A stretch of 64,000 nucleotides of DNA from Arthrobacter_D sp015752045 (GTDB taxonomy: Bacteria > Actinomycetota > Actinomycetes > Actinomycetales > Micrococcaceae): contig NZ_JADOUS010000003.1 in assembly GCF_015752045.1 (NCBI RefSeq), forward strand, positions 186,001 through 250,000, read 5' to 3'. Position numbers and translations under genes: made by a program. The notes under the pieces were generated by a model. The model made no database searches and was not told the origin of the DNA. It worked only from the letters and a program-made list of their open reading frames with translations. Of this stretch, positions 17,138 to 28,000 are shown piece by piece. Each line of letters opens with the position of its first letter. The stretch's first letter is position 1.

Positions 17138-18044
17138 GTTCCATCCCCATGATCGAGCAGACCGCGGGCAAGGGGGCCGCGCGCGCCGCCAGGCGGGGCC
17201 TCGGCGCACGACGCCGCGGCGCGCCGGGCGGGACCATGCGCCGCCCCGGCTTCCTCACCTACGGATTCCTCGGAGCAGTGATCCTCGGATCGGTCTTCCC
17301 GCTCTGGTGGTCCTTCCTGGTCGGGAGCCACGACAGCTCGGTGATCAGCCAGGGCGTCCCCCTGGTGCCCGGCGGCAACTTCCTCGCCAACGCGGCCACC
17401 GTGCTGGACAGCATCCCGTTCTGGAAGGCGCTCGGCAACAGCATGATCGTCTCGACGGTCACGGCAGCCTCGGTCGTCCTCTTCTCCACGCTCGCCGGGT
17501 TCGCCTTCGCGAAGCTCCGGTTCCGGGGGAGCAAGGGGCTGCTGGTGTTCGTGGTCGCCACGATGGCCGTCCCCACCCAGCTCGGCGTGGTGCCGCTGTT
17601 CATCGTGATGGCGAAGCTCGGCTGGACCGGGTCGTTGTGGGCGGTGATCGTGCCCGGCGTCGTCACGGCGTTCGGTGTCTTCTGGATGACGCAGTACCTC
17701 CGCGACGCGCTGCCCGATGAGCTGATCGAGGCCGTGCGCATCGACGGGGCCTCGATGATCCAGGCGTTCTGGTACCTCGGGCTGCCCGCGGCGCGCCCGG
17801 CGGCCGCTATGCTCGCCCTGTTCACGTTCGTCGCCACCTGGACCAACTTCTTCTGGCCGTTCATCGTGCTGGACCCGTCCAACCCCACCCTCCCGGTGGC
17901 ACTGCAGCTGCTCCAGGCCGCGCACTTCGTCGACTACTCGATCGTGCTCGCCGGAGCGGTGCTCTCGACCATCCCGCTCCTGCTCCTCTTCGCAGTCGCA
18001 GGACGCCAACTCGTTTCCGGAATCATGCAAGGAGCAGTCAAAGG

Positions 18045-18048
<4 letters not shown>
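17134..18048 (+). CDS. cebG: sugar ABC transporter permease (CebG-like, MalG type)
   Basis: This 304-residue second permease has an Arg/Ala-rich N-terminal tail, six helices and the EAA loop LIEAVRIDGASMIQAFWYLGLP near residue 200. The ATG at 17134 overlaps the previous stop; GGGAGG sits just upstream inside the preceding gene. The frame is open further back, but that part is read in the previous permease. Its stop again overlaps the glucosidase start by ATGA. Confidence 0.92.
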
Positions 18049-19510
<1,462 letters not shown>

Positions 19511-19514
<4 letters not shown>

Positions 19515-20593
19515 TGAACACGTCTCCGCCCCGGTCGCTGCGCCGGACCGCAAGCCGCCCTAGCCCCACGCTGGAGGATCTTGCGCTGGCGGCCGGGGTG
19601 TCGCGGTCCACGGCGTCGCGCGCCATCAACGGCGGCGACCGCGTCAGCCCCGAGGCCCAGGCCGCGGTGGACCGCGCCGTCGTGGACCTCGGATACATCC
19701 CGAACCGGGCGGCCCGCAGCCTCGTGACGCGCCGGACGTCCTCGATCGCCCTGGTCATCCCCGAACCGGACGTCCGCGTCATGATGGATCCCTTCTTCGC
19801 CGTCGTCATCACCGGCATCACGGAGGCCCTCCGCGAGACCGACGTGCAGCTGGTGCTGCTGATGTCGCGGACCGACGACGACTCCTCCCGCACCCTGCGC
19901 TACCTGCGGGGCGGGCACGTGGACGGCGCCATCGTGGTCTCGCACCACGAGGCCGACTCCTGGGCGAGATCGCTCGCCCAGACGGGCCTCCCCACCATCT
20001 TCATCGGCCGGCCGTGGGACACGGCCTCCGAGGTCACCTATGTGGATTCCGACAATGTGGGCGGTGGCCGGCTGGCGGCGCAGCACCTCTTCGGGATCGG
20101 ACGCCGCCGCCTCGCGACGATCGCCGGCCCCGCCGACATGACGGCCGCCGTCGACCGCCTGCGCGGCTGGAACGAGGGACTCGCCGCGGCGGGGCTCCCC
20201 GCCTCGCCCGTGGCGTACGGCGACTTCACCACCGACGGCGGCGCCGACGCGGCCCGCAGGCTGCTCGCCGACCACCCGGACATCGACGGCATCTTCGCGG
20301 CGTCGGACCTCATGGCGCTCGGCGTGGTGGAAGCCCTCCGTGCCGCGGGGAAGACCGTCCCCGGGGACATCGCCGTGATGGGCTACGACAACCATGCGGT
20401 CGCCGAGACGGCGCCGACGCCCCTCACCACGATCACGCAGCCCATGGTCGAGATGGCCGTGAGGGCGGGGAGGATGCTCCTCGAGGAGATCGAGGCCCCG
20501 GGCTCGCACCCGGAGCCCGTCATCTACTCGACGGAGCTCGTCGAGCGGGCCAGCACCGCCGTGGCTCCCACCGCGTCCGCGGCGAACGCGTAG
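19511..20593 (+). CDS. cebR: LacI family repressor of the cellobiose operon (CebR-like)
   Basis: The 360-residue regulator has the LacI helix-turn-helix TLEDLALAAGVSRSTASRAINGG at about residues 20-42 and a periplasmic-binding-protein-like ligand domain after it. Start ATG at 19511 overlaps the glucosidase stop; the longer open frame upstream is a shadow of the glucosidase. It most likely binds the two palindromes at 14559-14628 and is released by cellobiose, as for CebR. The last 70 bp overlap the 3' end of the convergent oligopeptidase gene. Confidence 0.9.
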
Positions 20594-22719
20594 TCCCAGG
20601 CGATGTCGCGCCAGCGCGAGTAGCGGCCGCTGGCCCCGCCGTGGCCGCCGTCCATCTCCGTCTTCAGGACGATCGGTTCGGTGCCCGTGGTCGTCTCGCG
20701 CAGCTGGGCCACCCATTTCGCGGGCTCCACGTACAGCACCCGCGTGTCATTGAAGCTGGTCACTGCGGCGATGCGCGGGTAGGCGACGGGGCGCACGGTC
20801 TCGTAGGGCGTGTACTCCTTCATGTAGCGGTACACCGCCGGGTCCGTGATCGGGTTGCCCCACTCCTCCCACTCGAGCGCCGAGAGCGGCAGTTCCGGGT
20901 CGAGGATCGTCGTGAGGGCGTCCACGAAGGGCACCTGCGCCACGATCGCCCGGTACTTCTCCGGGGCCAGGTTCGCGACGGCGCCCATGAGCAGCCCTCC
21001 CGCGGACCCGCCCATCGCCGCGATCCGGTGGGCGTCCACCCACCCCGAAGTGCCGAGGTAGGTCGTGGCGTCCACGAAGTCCGTGAACGTGTTCTTCTTG
21101 GCGAGCTTCTTGCCCTGTTCGTACCAGCTGCGGCCCATCTCGCCGCCGCCCCGGATGTGCGCGACGACGAAGACGACGCCCCGGTCCAGCAGGGAGAGCC
21201 GGGCGATCGAGAACCCCGGATCCATGCTGACCTCGTAGCTGCCGTACGCGTAGATCAGGCCGGGATTGGTGCCGTCCTGGGCGAGGTCCGCGCGGCGGAC
21301 CACGGAGAGCGGGATCAGCGTCCCGTCCGCGGCCGGGGCCCAGTGCCGTTCGGCGACGTAGTCCGCGGGGTCGTAGCCCCCGCGCACCTCGGTCTCCTTC
21401 CGCAGCTCCAGCGACCCGTCCTCGAGCACGTAGTCGTAGACGCGCGGCGGCGTGAGGTAGGAGGAGTAGGAGAGCCGGATGATCGGGGAGTCGAACTCGG
21501 CATTGGCGAGGTTGCTCGTGAACAGCTCCTCGTCGAAGTCCGGTTCCGCCGGCGCGCCCTGCCCGGGCGTCCCGAGGCCGGCCAGGGGCAGGACCTGCAC
21601 GCGCTCGATGGTGTCCTTCCGGACGGACAGGACGAGGTGGGTGCGGGTGACGGTGGCGCCTTCGACGCGGACGGCGTCGTCGTGCGGCAAGACCGTCGTC
21701 CACGACTGTTCGGCGAGCGGCCTGGCGAACTCGCCCGCGGCCACGAGGCTCACCATCGAGTTCTTCGCGTCGCGGTCGTGGGTGAGCAGGTAGTGCGGTG
21801 CGCCGTCGACGGTGACCGGCTCGACGTCGTACAGGATGCGCTCGTCGCGGGAGAGCAGCGTGGTCAGCCCCCGCTCCGGCGCGGCCAGGTCGAGGACGCG
21901 GTACTCGCTGTACTCGGAGCAGCCGATGCTGATGAGCAGCCGCGTGCGGTCGGCAGAGACCTCGAACCCGGTCCACAGTGCGACGTCGTCCTCCTGGTAG
22001 ACGACGTCGTCGTCCGTCACGGGGGTGCCGAGCGTGTGCGCGCGCACCTGGTAGGGACGCCAGGAGTCGTCGACGACGGTGTAGTAGACCCGCGTGCCGT
22101 CCGGGGAGAAGGCCAGGCCGTAGAAGACGTTCGGCACGGCGTCGGGCAGCAGCTCCCCGGTCCCGAGGTCCTTGATGCGCAGGGTGAAGCGCTCGTCGCC
22201 GGCGTTGTCCTCGCTGTAGGCGAGCAGCGTGCCGTCCTCGGTGACGGACAGGCCGCCCAGGGAGAAGAACGGCTTGCCCTCAGCGAGCTCGTTGCCGTCG
22301 AGCATGACCTGCTCGCCGGGGACGGGCTGCCCGGGGACCACCACGGGCGGCGTCCAGTCGCGGCTGAGGTCGCCGGTGTCCTGGGCGGCCACCCGGCACT
22401 GGATGCCGTACTGCTTGCCCTCCTCGGTGCGGGAGTAGTACCACCAGCCCTTCTTCCGGGCGGGGACGGACAGGTCCGTCTCCTGCGTCCGGTCCCTGAT
22501 CTCGCCGAAGATGGCCTCGCGCAGCGGCTCCTGGCCGCGGGTGACGGCCTCGGTGTAGGCGTTCTCACGCTTGAGGTGCTCGATCAGCTCCGGGCTCTCC
22601 TTGTCGCGCATCCACTCGTAGTGGTCGATGAACGTGTCCCCGTGGTGGGTGCGCTCGGAGGGCACCTTCCGGGCGGGTGAGGGGACAGGGAGAGGTACAC
22701 GAGCGGCGTCAGCGGTCAT
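20524..22719 (-). CDS. S9 family peptidase (oligopeptidase B / prolyl oligopeptidase)
   Basis: The product of about 731 residues opens with the N-terminal S9A region (HGDTFIDHYEWMRDKESPELIEHLKREN), then a beta-propeller and a C-terminal alpha/beta hydrolase domain. The catalytic Ser is in GGSAGGLLMGAV near residue 568 and the final His in MDGGHGGASGRYSRW near 700. It cleaves short peptides after basic residues or proline. Intact substrate-domain features suggest oligopeptidase B. The start may be 22719 or the ATG at 22728. Its stop lies inside cebR (70-bp tail-to-tail overlap). Confidence 0.92.
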   Translation of the reverse strand: MTADAARVPLPVPSPARKVPSERTHHGDTFIDHYEWMRDKESPELIEHLKRENAYTEAVTRGQEPLREAIFGEIRDRTQETDLSVPARKKGWWYYSRTEEGKQYGIQCRVAAQDTGDLSRDWTPPVVVPGQPVPGEQVMLDGNELAEGKPFFSLGGLSVTEDGTLLAYSEDNAGDERFTLRIKDLGTGELLPDAVPNVFYGLAFSPDGTRVYYTVVDDSWRPYQVRAHTLGTPVTDDDVVYQEDDVALWTGFEVSADRTRLLISIGCSEYSEYRVLDLAAPERGLTTLLSRDERILYDVEPVTVDGAPHYLLTHDRDAKNSMVSLVAAGEFARPLAEQSWTTVLPHDDAVRVEGATVTRTHLVLSVRKDTIERVQVLPLAGLGTPGQGAPAEPDFDEELFTSNLANAEFDSPIIRLSYSSYLTPPRVYDYVLEDGSLELRKETEVRGGYDPADYVAERHWAPAADGTLIPLSVVRRADLAQDGTNPGLIYAYGSYEVSMDPGFSIARLSLLDRGVVFVVAHIRGGGEMGRSWYEQGKKLAKKNTFTDFVDATTYLGTSGWVDAHRIAAMGGSAGGLLMGAVANLAPEKYRAIVAQVPFVDALTTILDPELPLSALEWEEWGNPITDPAVYRYMKEYTPYETVRPVAYPRIAAVTSFNDTRVLYVEPAKWVAQLRETTTGTEPIVLKTEMDGGHGGASGRYSRWRDIAWDYAFAADAVGATAVLARSTSSVE

Positions 22720-22813
22720 GGCTTCCATCTTGCCACTGCCTCGTCGCCGCCGGTCCGCCGGCGGTCCGCCGCCGGGCTCGGACGGGCGCCGGCGGGTGTG
22801 CCGCCCCGGACGG

Positions 22814-22877
22814 TTGACCGTGCTGGGCGGCCGTGCAATTCTGGAGCAGGCCTTTACAGAACGAACGTTCGGTAATT
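22814..22877 (+). promoter_or_regulatory. promoter and PaaR-type operator of the thiolase-paaZ operon
   Basis: TTGACC (22814-22819) and AATTCT (22837-22842) are spaced by 17 bp. The 22-bp segment 22856-22877 has the core AACGAACGTTCGGT, one base from the ACCGNNCGNNCGGT core reported for PaaR of Corynebacterium. It lies just downstream of the probable start point and 44 bp before the thiolase ATG. The nearby TetR gene at 29126-29740 is the likely binder. Confidence 0.65.
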
Positions 22878-22921
22878 CGTTCGACAGGAGCGGGCCGACC
22901 ACGACGACGAGGGAGACGAAC

Positions 22922-24130
22922 ATGGCCGAGGCTTTCCTGGTGGGTGGCGTCCGCACCCCCGTGGGCCGCTACGGCGGAGCCCTCTCGAGCGTCCGGCCGG
23001 ACGACCTCGCCGCGCTCGTGCTCTCCGCCGTCGTGCAGCGCGCCGGCCTCGACCCGGCCGCCGTCGACGAGGTGATCCTCGGCAACGCCAACGGCGCGGG
23101 GGAGGAGAACCGCAACGTCGCACGGCTCGCCTCCCTCCTGGCGGGCTTCCCGGACGGCGTCCCCGGCATCACCGTCAACCGGCTCTGCGCCTCGGGTCTC
23201 TCCGCCATCATCATGGCGTCCCACATGGTCAAAGCCGGGGCCGCGGACGTCGTCATCGCCGGCGGGGTCGAGTCCATGAGCCGCGCGCCGTGGGTCATGG
23301 AGAAGCCCACCAGGGCGTTCGCGAAGCCGGGCGCCGTGGTCGATACCTCGATCGGGTGGCGCTTCACCAACCCGCTGCTCGCCGCCCGCGACAAGGCCAC
23401 CTACTCGATGCCCGAGACCGCCGAGGAACTCGCGGCGCTGGACCGCATCACGCGCGACGACGCCGACGCCTTCGCGCTCCGGTCCCACCAGCGGGCGCTC
23501 GCGGCCATCGAGGCCGGGCGCTTCGCGGACGAGATCGTCCCCGTGCAGGTGGACCGCGGCAGGACGTCCTTCTCGGTGGACACCGACGAAGGGCCACGCG
23601 CCGACACGACCCTCGAGGCGCTCGCGGGGCTCCGCCCCGTGGTCCGGCCGGACGGGATCGTCACCGCTGGCAACTCGAGCTCGCTGAACGACGGCGCGTC
23701 CGCCGTCATCGTCGCCTCGGAGGCGGCCATCGCGCGGTACGGCCTGACGCCGCGCGCCCGCATCCTCGACGGTGCGTCCGCGGGCGTCCCGCCGGAGATC
23801 ATGGGCATCGGCCCGGTACCGGCCACGCAGAAGGTGCTCGAACGCACCGGGCTCACCGTCGCCGAGCTCGGCGCCGTCGAACTCAACGAGGCGTTCGCGA
23901 CCCAGTCGCTCGCGTGCATCCGCCGGCTCGGGCTCGACGAGTCGATCGTGAACCGGGACGGCGGGGCGATCGCGCTCGGCCACCCCCTCGGCTCCTCGGG
24001 CGCCCGGATCGCCGTCACCCTGCTCGGCAGGCTCGAACGCGAACTCGCCGGCCCGGCCCGGCGCCTGGGCCTCGCGACCATGTGCGTCGGCGTCGGCCAG
24101 GGCACCGCCATGCTCGTCGAGGCCGTCTGA
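22922..24130 (+). CDS. paaJ: acetyl-CoA acyltransferase / 3-oxoadipyl-CoA thiolase
   Basis: The 402-residue thiolase has the nucleophilic Cys in VNRLCASGLSAI near residue 90, the conserved His in GGAIALGHPLGSSGARI near 358 and the second Cys in TMCVGVGQG near 390. In the phenylacetate pathway it would split 3-oxoadipyl-CoA into succinyl-CoA and acetyl-CoA. General acetyl-CoA acetyltransferase activity cannot be excluded, but the operon context supports the paa role. The ATG at 22922 follows a GACAGGAG-containing leader. The stop overlaps the next ATG (TGATG). Confidence 0.88.
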   Translation: MAEAFLVGGVRTPVGRYGGALSSVRPDDLAALVLSAVVQRAGLDPAAVDEVILGNANGAGEENRNVARLASLLAGFPDGVPGITVNRLCASGLSAIIMASHMVKAGAADVVIAGGVESMSRAPWVMEKPTRAFAKPGAVVDTSIGWRFTNPLLAARDKATYSMPETAEELAALDRITRDDADAFALRSHQRALAAIEAGRFADEIVPVQVDRGRTSFSVDTDEGPRADTTLEALAGLRPVVRPDGIVTAGNSSSLNDGASAVIVASEAAIARYGLTPRARILDGASAGVPPEIMGIGPVPATQKVLERTGLTVAELGAVELNEAFATQSLACIRRLGLDESIVNRDGGAIALGHPLGSSGARIAVTLLGRLERELAGPARRLGLATMCVGVGQGTAMLVEAV

Positions 24131-24870
24131 TGCCGTCCTCCCTCAAGCTCACCGACGCACCCGACCGGCTCGTCGTCGAACTGCACCGGCCGGAGGTCCG
24201 CAACGCGATCGACCGCCGGATGGTCGACGAGCTGCACGCCGTGTGCGAGGACCTCGAGGGGTCTCCGCGCACGCTCATCCTCACCGGGTCCGACGGCGTC
24301 TTCGCCTCGGGCGCCGATATCGCCGAGCTGCGCGAGCGCCGACGCGACGACGCCCTCGCCGGCATCAACTCCACGCTCTTCGCGCGCATCGCCGCACTGC
24401 CCATGCCCGTCATCGCGGCCCTCGACGGGTTCGCGCTCGGCGGGGGCGCGGAACTCGCCTTCGCGGCGGACTTCCGCCTCGGGACGCCGCGCCTGAGGAT
24501 CGGCAATCCGGAGACGGGCCTCGGCATCCTGCCCGCCGCCGGCGCCACCTGGCGGCTGAAGGAGCTGGTGGGGGAGCCCCTCGCCCTGGAGATCCTGCTC
24601 GCCGGGCGGATCCTCTCCGCCGAGGAGGCCCTGGATGCCCGGCTCATCACCGAGATCCACGCCCCGGAGGACCTCCTGGCGGCGGCCCACGCGCTCGCCG
24701 ACCGCATCGGACGGCAGGACCCCCTCGCCGTCCGCATCACCAAGAGCGTCTTCCGTGCGCCCCGGGATGCGCACCCGGTGATCGACCAGCTGGCGCAGGC
24801 CGTCCTCTTCGAATCCGATGCGAAGTTCGACCGCATGCAGCGGTTCCTCGACCGGAAGAAGGGCTCATGA
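24130..24870 (+). CDS. paaF: enoyl-CoA hydratase (PaaF-like)
   Basis: This 246-residue crotonase-family protein shows the two oxyanion elements FASGADIAELRERR near residue 58 and ALDGFALGGGAELAFAADFR near 95. The hydratase Glu pair is visible around GNPETGLGILPAAGATWRL. In this operon it should hydrate 2,3-didehydroadipyl-CoA to 3-hydroxyadipyl-CoA. It is coupled at both ends, TGATG with the thiolase and ATGA with the dehydrogenase. Substrate is inferred from context. Confidence 0.87.
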   Translation: MPSSLKLTDAPDRLVVELHRPEVRNAIDRRMVDELHAVCEDLEGSPRTLILTGSDGVFASGADIAELRERRRDDALAGINSTLFARIAALPMPVIAALDGFALGGGAELAFAADFRLGTPRLRIGNPETGLGILPAAGATWRLKELVGEPLALEILLAGRILSAEEALDARLITEIHAPEDLLAAAHALADRIGRQDPLAVRITKSVFRAPRDAHPVIDQLAQAVLFESDAKFDRMQRFLDRKKGS

Positions 24871-25802
24871 GCGGCGACCCCACCAGCACACGTGTCGGCA
24901 TCCCCGCGCGCGTCGGCGTCCTCGGCGGCGGCCGCATGGGCGCCGGCATCGCCCACGCGTTCTGCCTCGCCGGGTCGAGCGTGGTCGTCGTCGAACGGGA
25001 CGACGCCGCGGCGGACGCCGGCCTCGTCCGCGCCACCCGGGCGCTCGCGAGCAGTGTCGAGCGCGGGACGACGACGGCCCCGCTCGCGGAGCTCGAGGCC
25101 CGGATCTCCGTGTCCACGGACTACGCCTCCTTCGCCGGGTGCGCCCTCGTGGTGGAGGCCGTGCCGGAGGACCCCGCCCTGAAGCGGCAGGCGCTGCGGG
25201 CCGTCGAGGACGTGCTCGACGACGGCGCGTGGCTGGCGACGAACACCTCGTCCCTCTCCGTCGATTCCCTCGCGGGCGCCCTGCAGCGCCCCTCCCGGTT
25301 CTGCGGACTCCACTTCTTCAACCCCGTCCCGGCGTCGGCCCTGATCGAGGTGGTCCTCGGCACGGAGACCTCCGCCGACCTCGAGGAGGCTGCCCGGTCC
25401 TGGGTGGCCGCGCTCGGCAAGACGCCCGTCGTCGTCCGCGACTCTCCCGGGTTCGCGAGCTCGCGGCTCGGCGTGGCCATCGCGCTGGAGGCGATGCGCA
25501 TGCTCGAGGAGGGCGTCGCCACGGCGGAGGACATCGACGCCGCGATGGTCCTCGGTTATCGGCACCCCGTGGGCCCGCTGCGCACCACGGACCTCGTGGG
25601 CCTGGACGTCCGCCTCGGCATCGCCGAATACCTCGAGTCCACCCTCGGACCCCGCTTCAGTCCGCCGGCGATCCTCCGCGACAAGGTGGCGCGCGGTGAG
25701 CTCGGCCGCAAGAGCGGCCGCGGCTTCTTCGACTGGGAGGACGCGCCGCCGTCGCCCGCCACCGACCAGGACCCCCAGCGCCCATCCCCGCAGCACCAGT
25801 GA
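24867..25802 (+). CDS. paaH: 3-hydroxyacyl-CoA dehydrogenase (PaaH-like)
   Basis: The 311-residue protein has an NAD-binding Rossmann loop VGVLGGGRMGAGIAHAF near residue 15. The catalytic His is in GLHFFNPVPASALIEVV near residue 145, and the C-terminal helical domain contains GYRHPVGPLRTTDLVGLDVR. It should oxidise 3-hydroxyadipyl-CoA to the 3-oxo form for the thiolase. The ATG at 24867 overlaps the hydratase stop (ATGA). The longer open frame upstream is a shadow. Confidence 0.9.
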   Translation: MSGDPTSTRVGIPARVGVLGGGRMGAGIAHAFCLAGSSVVVVERDDAAADAGLVRATRALASSVERGTTTAPLAELEARISVSTDYASFAGCALVVEAVPEDPALKRQALRAVEDVLDDGAWLATNTSSLSVDSLAGALQRPSRFCGLHFFNPVPASALIEVVLGTETSADLEEAARSWVAALGKTPVVVRDSPGFASSRLGVAIALEAMRMLEEGVATAEDIDAAMVLGYRHPVGPLRTTDLVGLDVRLGIAEYLESTLGPRFSPPAILRDKVARGELGRKSGRGFFDWEDAPPSPATDQDPQRPSPQHQ

Positions 25803-25816
25803 AAGGCGAGCGGACC

Positions 25817-27904
25817 ATGACAACCGCCCCGGAACGAGTACAGATCGACGTCGTCCCCAGCTTCCTCGAGGACTCCTGGTGGGCGCCCGAGCGGACGGCC
25901 GCTGCGGGAGACGGGATCGTGGTGCGCGACGCCAGCACCGGCGAGGAACTCGCCCTCGTCAGCACCGCCGGCATCGACACCGCCGCCGCGATCCGGTTCG
26001 CACGGACCACGGGCCAGGCGGCGCTCGGCCGGTTCACCTTCCACGAGCGCGCCCTGAAGCTCAAGGAGCTCGCGCAGTACCTGAACGCGCAGCGGGAGCC
26101 GCTGTACGACCTGTCGGCGAAGACCGGCGCCACCAGGGTCGATTCGATGGTGGACATCGACGGTGGCATCGGCGTGCTCTTCACCTTCGGGTCGAAGGGG
26201 CGCCGCGAGCTGCCCAACTCGCACGTGATCGTCGACGGCCCGCCCGAGGTGCTGTCCAAGGACGGCTCCTTCCTCGGCACGCACATCCACACGCGCATCC
26301 CCGGCGTCGCGGTGCAGATCAACGCGTTCAACTTCCCGGTGTGGGGCATGCTCGAGAAGCTCGCCCCCGCGTTCCTCGCCGGGGTGCCCACGATCGTGAA
26401 GCCGGCAACACCCACCGGGTTCCTGACCGCCGCCGTCGTGAAGCTCATCATCGGCTCCGCGATCCTCCCCGAGGGGTCCCTGCAGCTCATCTCGGGCCCG
26501 GCCCGCGACATCCTCGACCACCTCGACTACCGCGACCTCGTGTCCTTCACCGGCTCGGCGTCCACCGCCAACCACCTCAAGTCCCATCCGTCCGTCGAGC
26601 GCGGCGGCGTCCGCTTCACCTGCGAGACCGACTCCCTGAACGCGGCCATCCTCGGTCCGGACGCCGTGCCGGGCACCCCCGAGTTCGAGGCCTTCATCAA
26701 GTCCCTCGTCACCGAGATGACCGTCAAGGCCGGGCAGAAGTGCACGAGCATCCGGCGGTCCATCGTGCCGGAGGCGCTGGTCGACGACGTCGTGCGCGCC
26801 GCCGGTGAGCGGATCCGCTCCCGGGTGACGCTGGGGGACCCGCGGGCCGAGGGCGTCACCATGGGTGCGCTCGCCTCGCTCGCCCAGCTCGAGGGCGTGC
26901 AGGACGCCGTCCGCGAACTGCTCGACGGCGGGGCCTCCCTGGCCTTCGGCTCACTGGACGCGCCCGACGTCGTGCTCGCCGACAACACCACCGGCAAGGC
27001 CCCCGACGGCGCGTTCATGGAGCCGGTGCTGCTCACCTGGAAGGACGTCGAGGCCGGCGCCCTGCACTCCGTCGAGGCCTTCGGACCGGTCGCGTCCGTC
27101 ATCGGCTACGACGACCTCGCGCACGCCGTCCGCCTCGCGGCCCTCGGCTCGGGCTCCCTCGTCGCCACGGTATGCACCAACGACCCGGCGGTGGCGCAGG
27201 AACTCGTGCTCGGGATCGCAGCCCACCACGGCCGCGTCCTCATCCTCAACCGCGAGGACGCCCGCAGTTCCACGGGCCACGGGTCGCCGGTCCCGCACCT
27301 CGTGCACGGAGGGCCGGGGCGCGCAGGCGGCGGCGAGGAGCTGGGCGGCATGCGCTCGGTGCTGCACCACATGCAGCGCACCGCCGTGCAGGGCTCGCCG
27401 AACATGCTGACGAGCATCACGGGGGAGTGGCACACGGGCGCGGACCGCCGGTTCGACGACTCCCACCCGTTCCGGAAGGACCTGGCGACGCTGCGCATCG
27501 GCGACGCCGTGCGGTCGGGGCTGCGCCGGGTGACGCTCGAGGACATCACGGCCTTCGCGGAGACCACCGGCGACACCTTCTTCGCCCACACCAACGAGGA
27601 GGCGGCGGCGGCGAACCCGTTCTTCCCGGGGATCGTGGCCCACGGGTACCTGCTGCTGTCCTGGGCTGCCGGCCTGTTCGTGGACCCCGCACCGGGACCC
27701 GTGCTCGCCAACTACGGCCTGGAGAACCTCCGGTTCCTCACGCCGGTCGCCGCGGAGGATTCCATCCGTGTGACACTGACGGCCAAGCGCATCACGCCGC
27801 GCGAGACGGACGAGTACGGCGAGGTCGCGTGGGACGCCGTCCTGCACAACCAGGACGACGAGATCGTGGCGACCTACGACGTCCTGACCCTCGTGCGGAA
27901 GTAG
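25817..27904 (+). CDS. paaZ: bifunctional oxepin-CoA hydrolase / aldehyde dehydrogenase PaaZ
   Basis: PaaZ opens the oxepin-CoA ring and oxidises the resulting aldehyde. The 695-residue protein is a fusion. Residues 1-530 form an aldehyde dehydrogenase with Glu in FTCETDSLNAA and the nucleophilic Cys in KAGQKCTSIRR near residue 310. Residues 550-695 form a MaoC-like hydratase (ITAFAETTGDTFFAHTN, NPFFPGIVAHGYLLLSW). The in-frame GTG at 25799 overlaps the previous stop, but the ATG at 25817 is a more usual start. A hairpin follows at 27945-28000. Confidence 0.95.
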   Translation: MTTAPERVQIDVVPSFLEDSWWAPERTAAAGDGIVVRDASTGEELALVSTAGIDTAAAIRFARTTGQAALGRFTFHERALKLKELAQYLNAQREPLYDLSAKTGATRVDSMVDIDGGIGVLFTFGSKGRRELPNSHVIVDGPPEVLSKDGSFLGTHIHTRIPGVAVQINAFNFPVWGMLEKLAPAFLAGVPTIVKPATPTGFLTAAVVKLIIGSAILPEGSLQLISGPARDILDHLDYRDLVSFTGSASTANHLKSHPSVERGGVRFTCETDSLNAAILGPDAVPGTPEFEAFIKSLVTEMTVKAGQKCTSIRRSIVPEALVDDVVRAAGERIRSRVTLGDPRAEGVTMGALASLAQLEGVQDAVRELLDGGASLAFGSLDAPDVVLADNTTGKAPDGAFMEPVLLTWKDVEAGALHSVEAFGPVASVIGYDDLAHAVRLAALGSGSLVATVCTNDPAVAQELVLGIAAHHGRVLILNREDARSSTGHGSPVPHLVHGGPGRAGGGEELGGMRSVLHHMQRTAVQGSPNMLTSITGEWHTGADRRFDDSHPFRKDLATLRIGDAVRSGLRRVTLEDITAFAETTGDTFFAHTNEEAAAANPFFPGIVAHGYLLLSWAAGLFVDPAPGPVLANYGLENLRFLTPVAAEDSIRVTLTAKRITPRETDEYGEVAWDAVLHNQDDEIVATYDVLTLVRK

Positions 27905-27944
27905 CGGGCGCCCCGCCTGTCGGGTCCTCGCCGCGGCTGCCCAC

Positions 27945-28000
27945 TGACTGAGGGGTCCCGGTGGGCAGCAGTATTCATGCCCACCGGGACCGCTCAGTCG
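27945..28000. terminator. long hairpin between convergent paaZ and the DUF559 gene
   Basis: The arms 27945-27966 and 27979-28000 pair at 20 of 22 positions around a 12-nt loop; the core is GGTCCCGGTGGGC. An alternative, mutually exclusive pairing of GCTGCCCAC (27936-27944) with GTGGGCAGC (27961-27969) also exists. It belongs to the GCCCACCG repeat family and covers the stop codon of the minus-strand gene. It probably ends transcription from both sides. Confidence 0.7.

Noticed and set aside
16202..17209. Minus-strand open frames across the cebF and cebG permeases
   Set aside because: His/Asp/Arg-rich translation without family signals; the plus strand encodes clear permeases with EAA loops.
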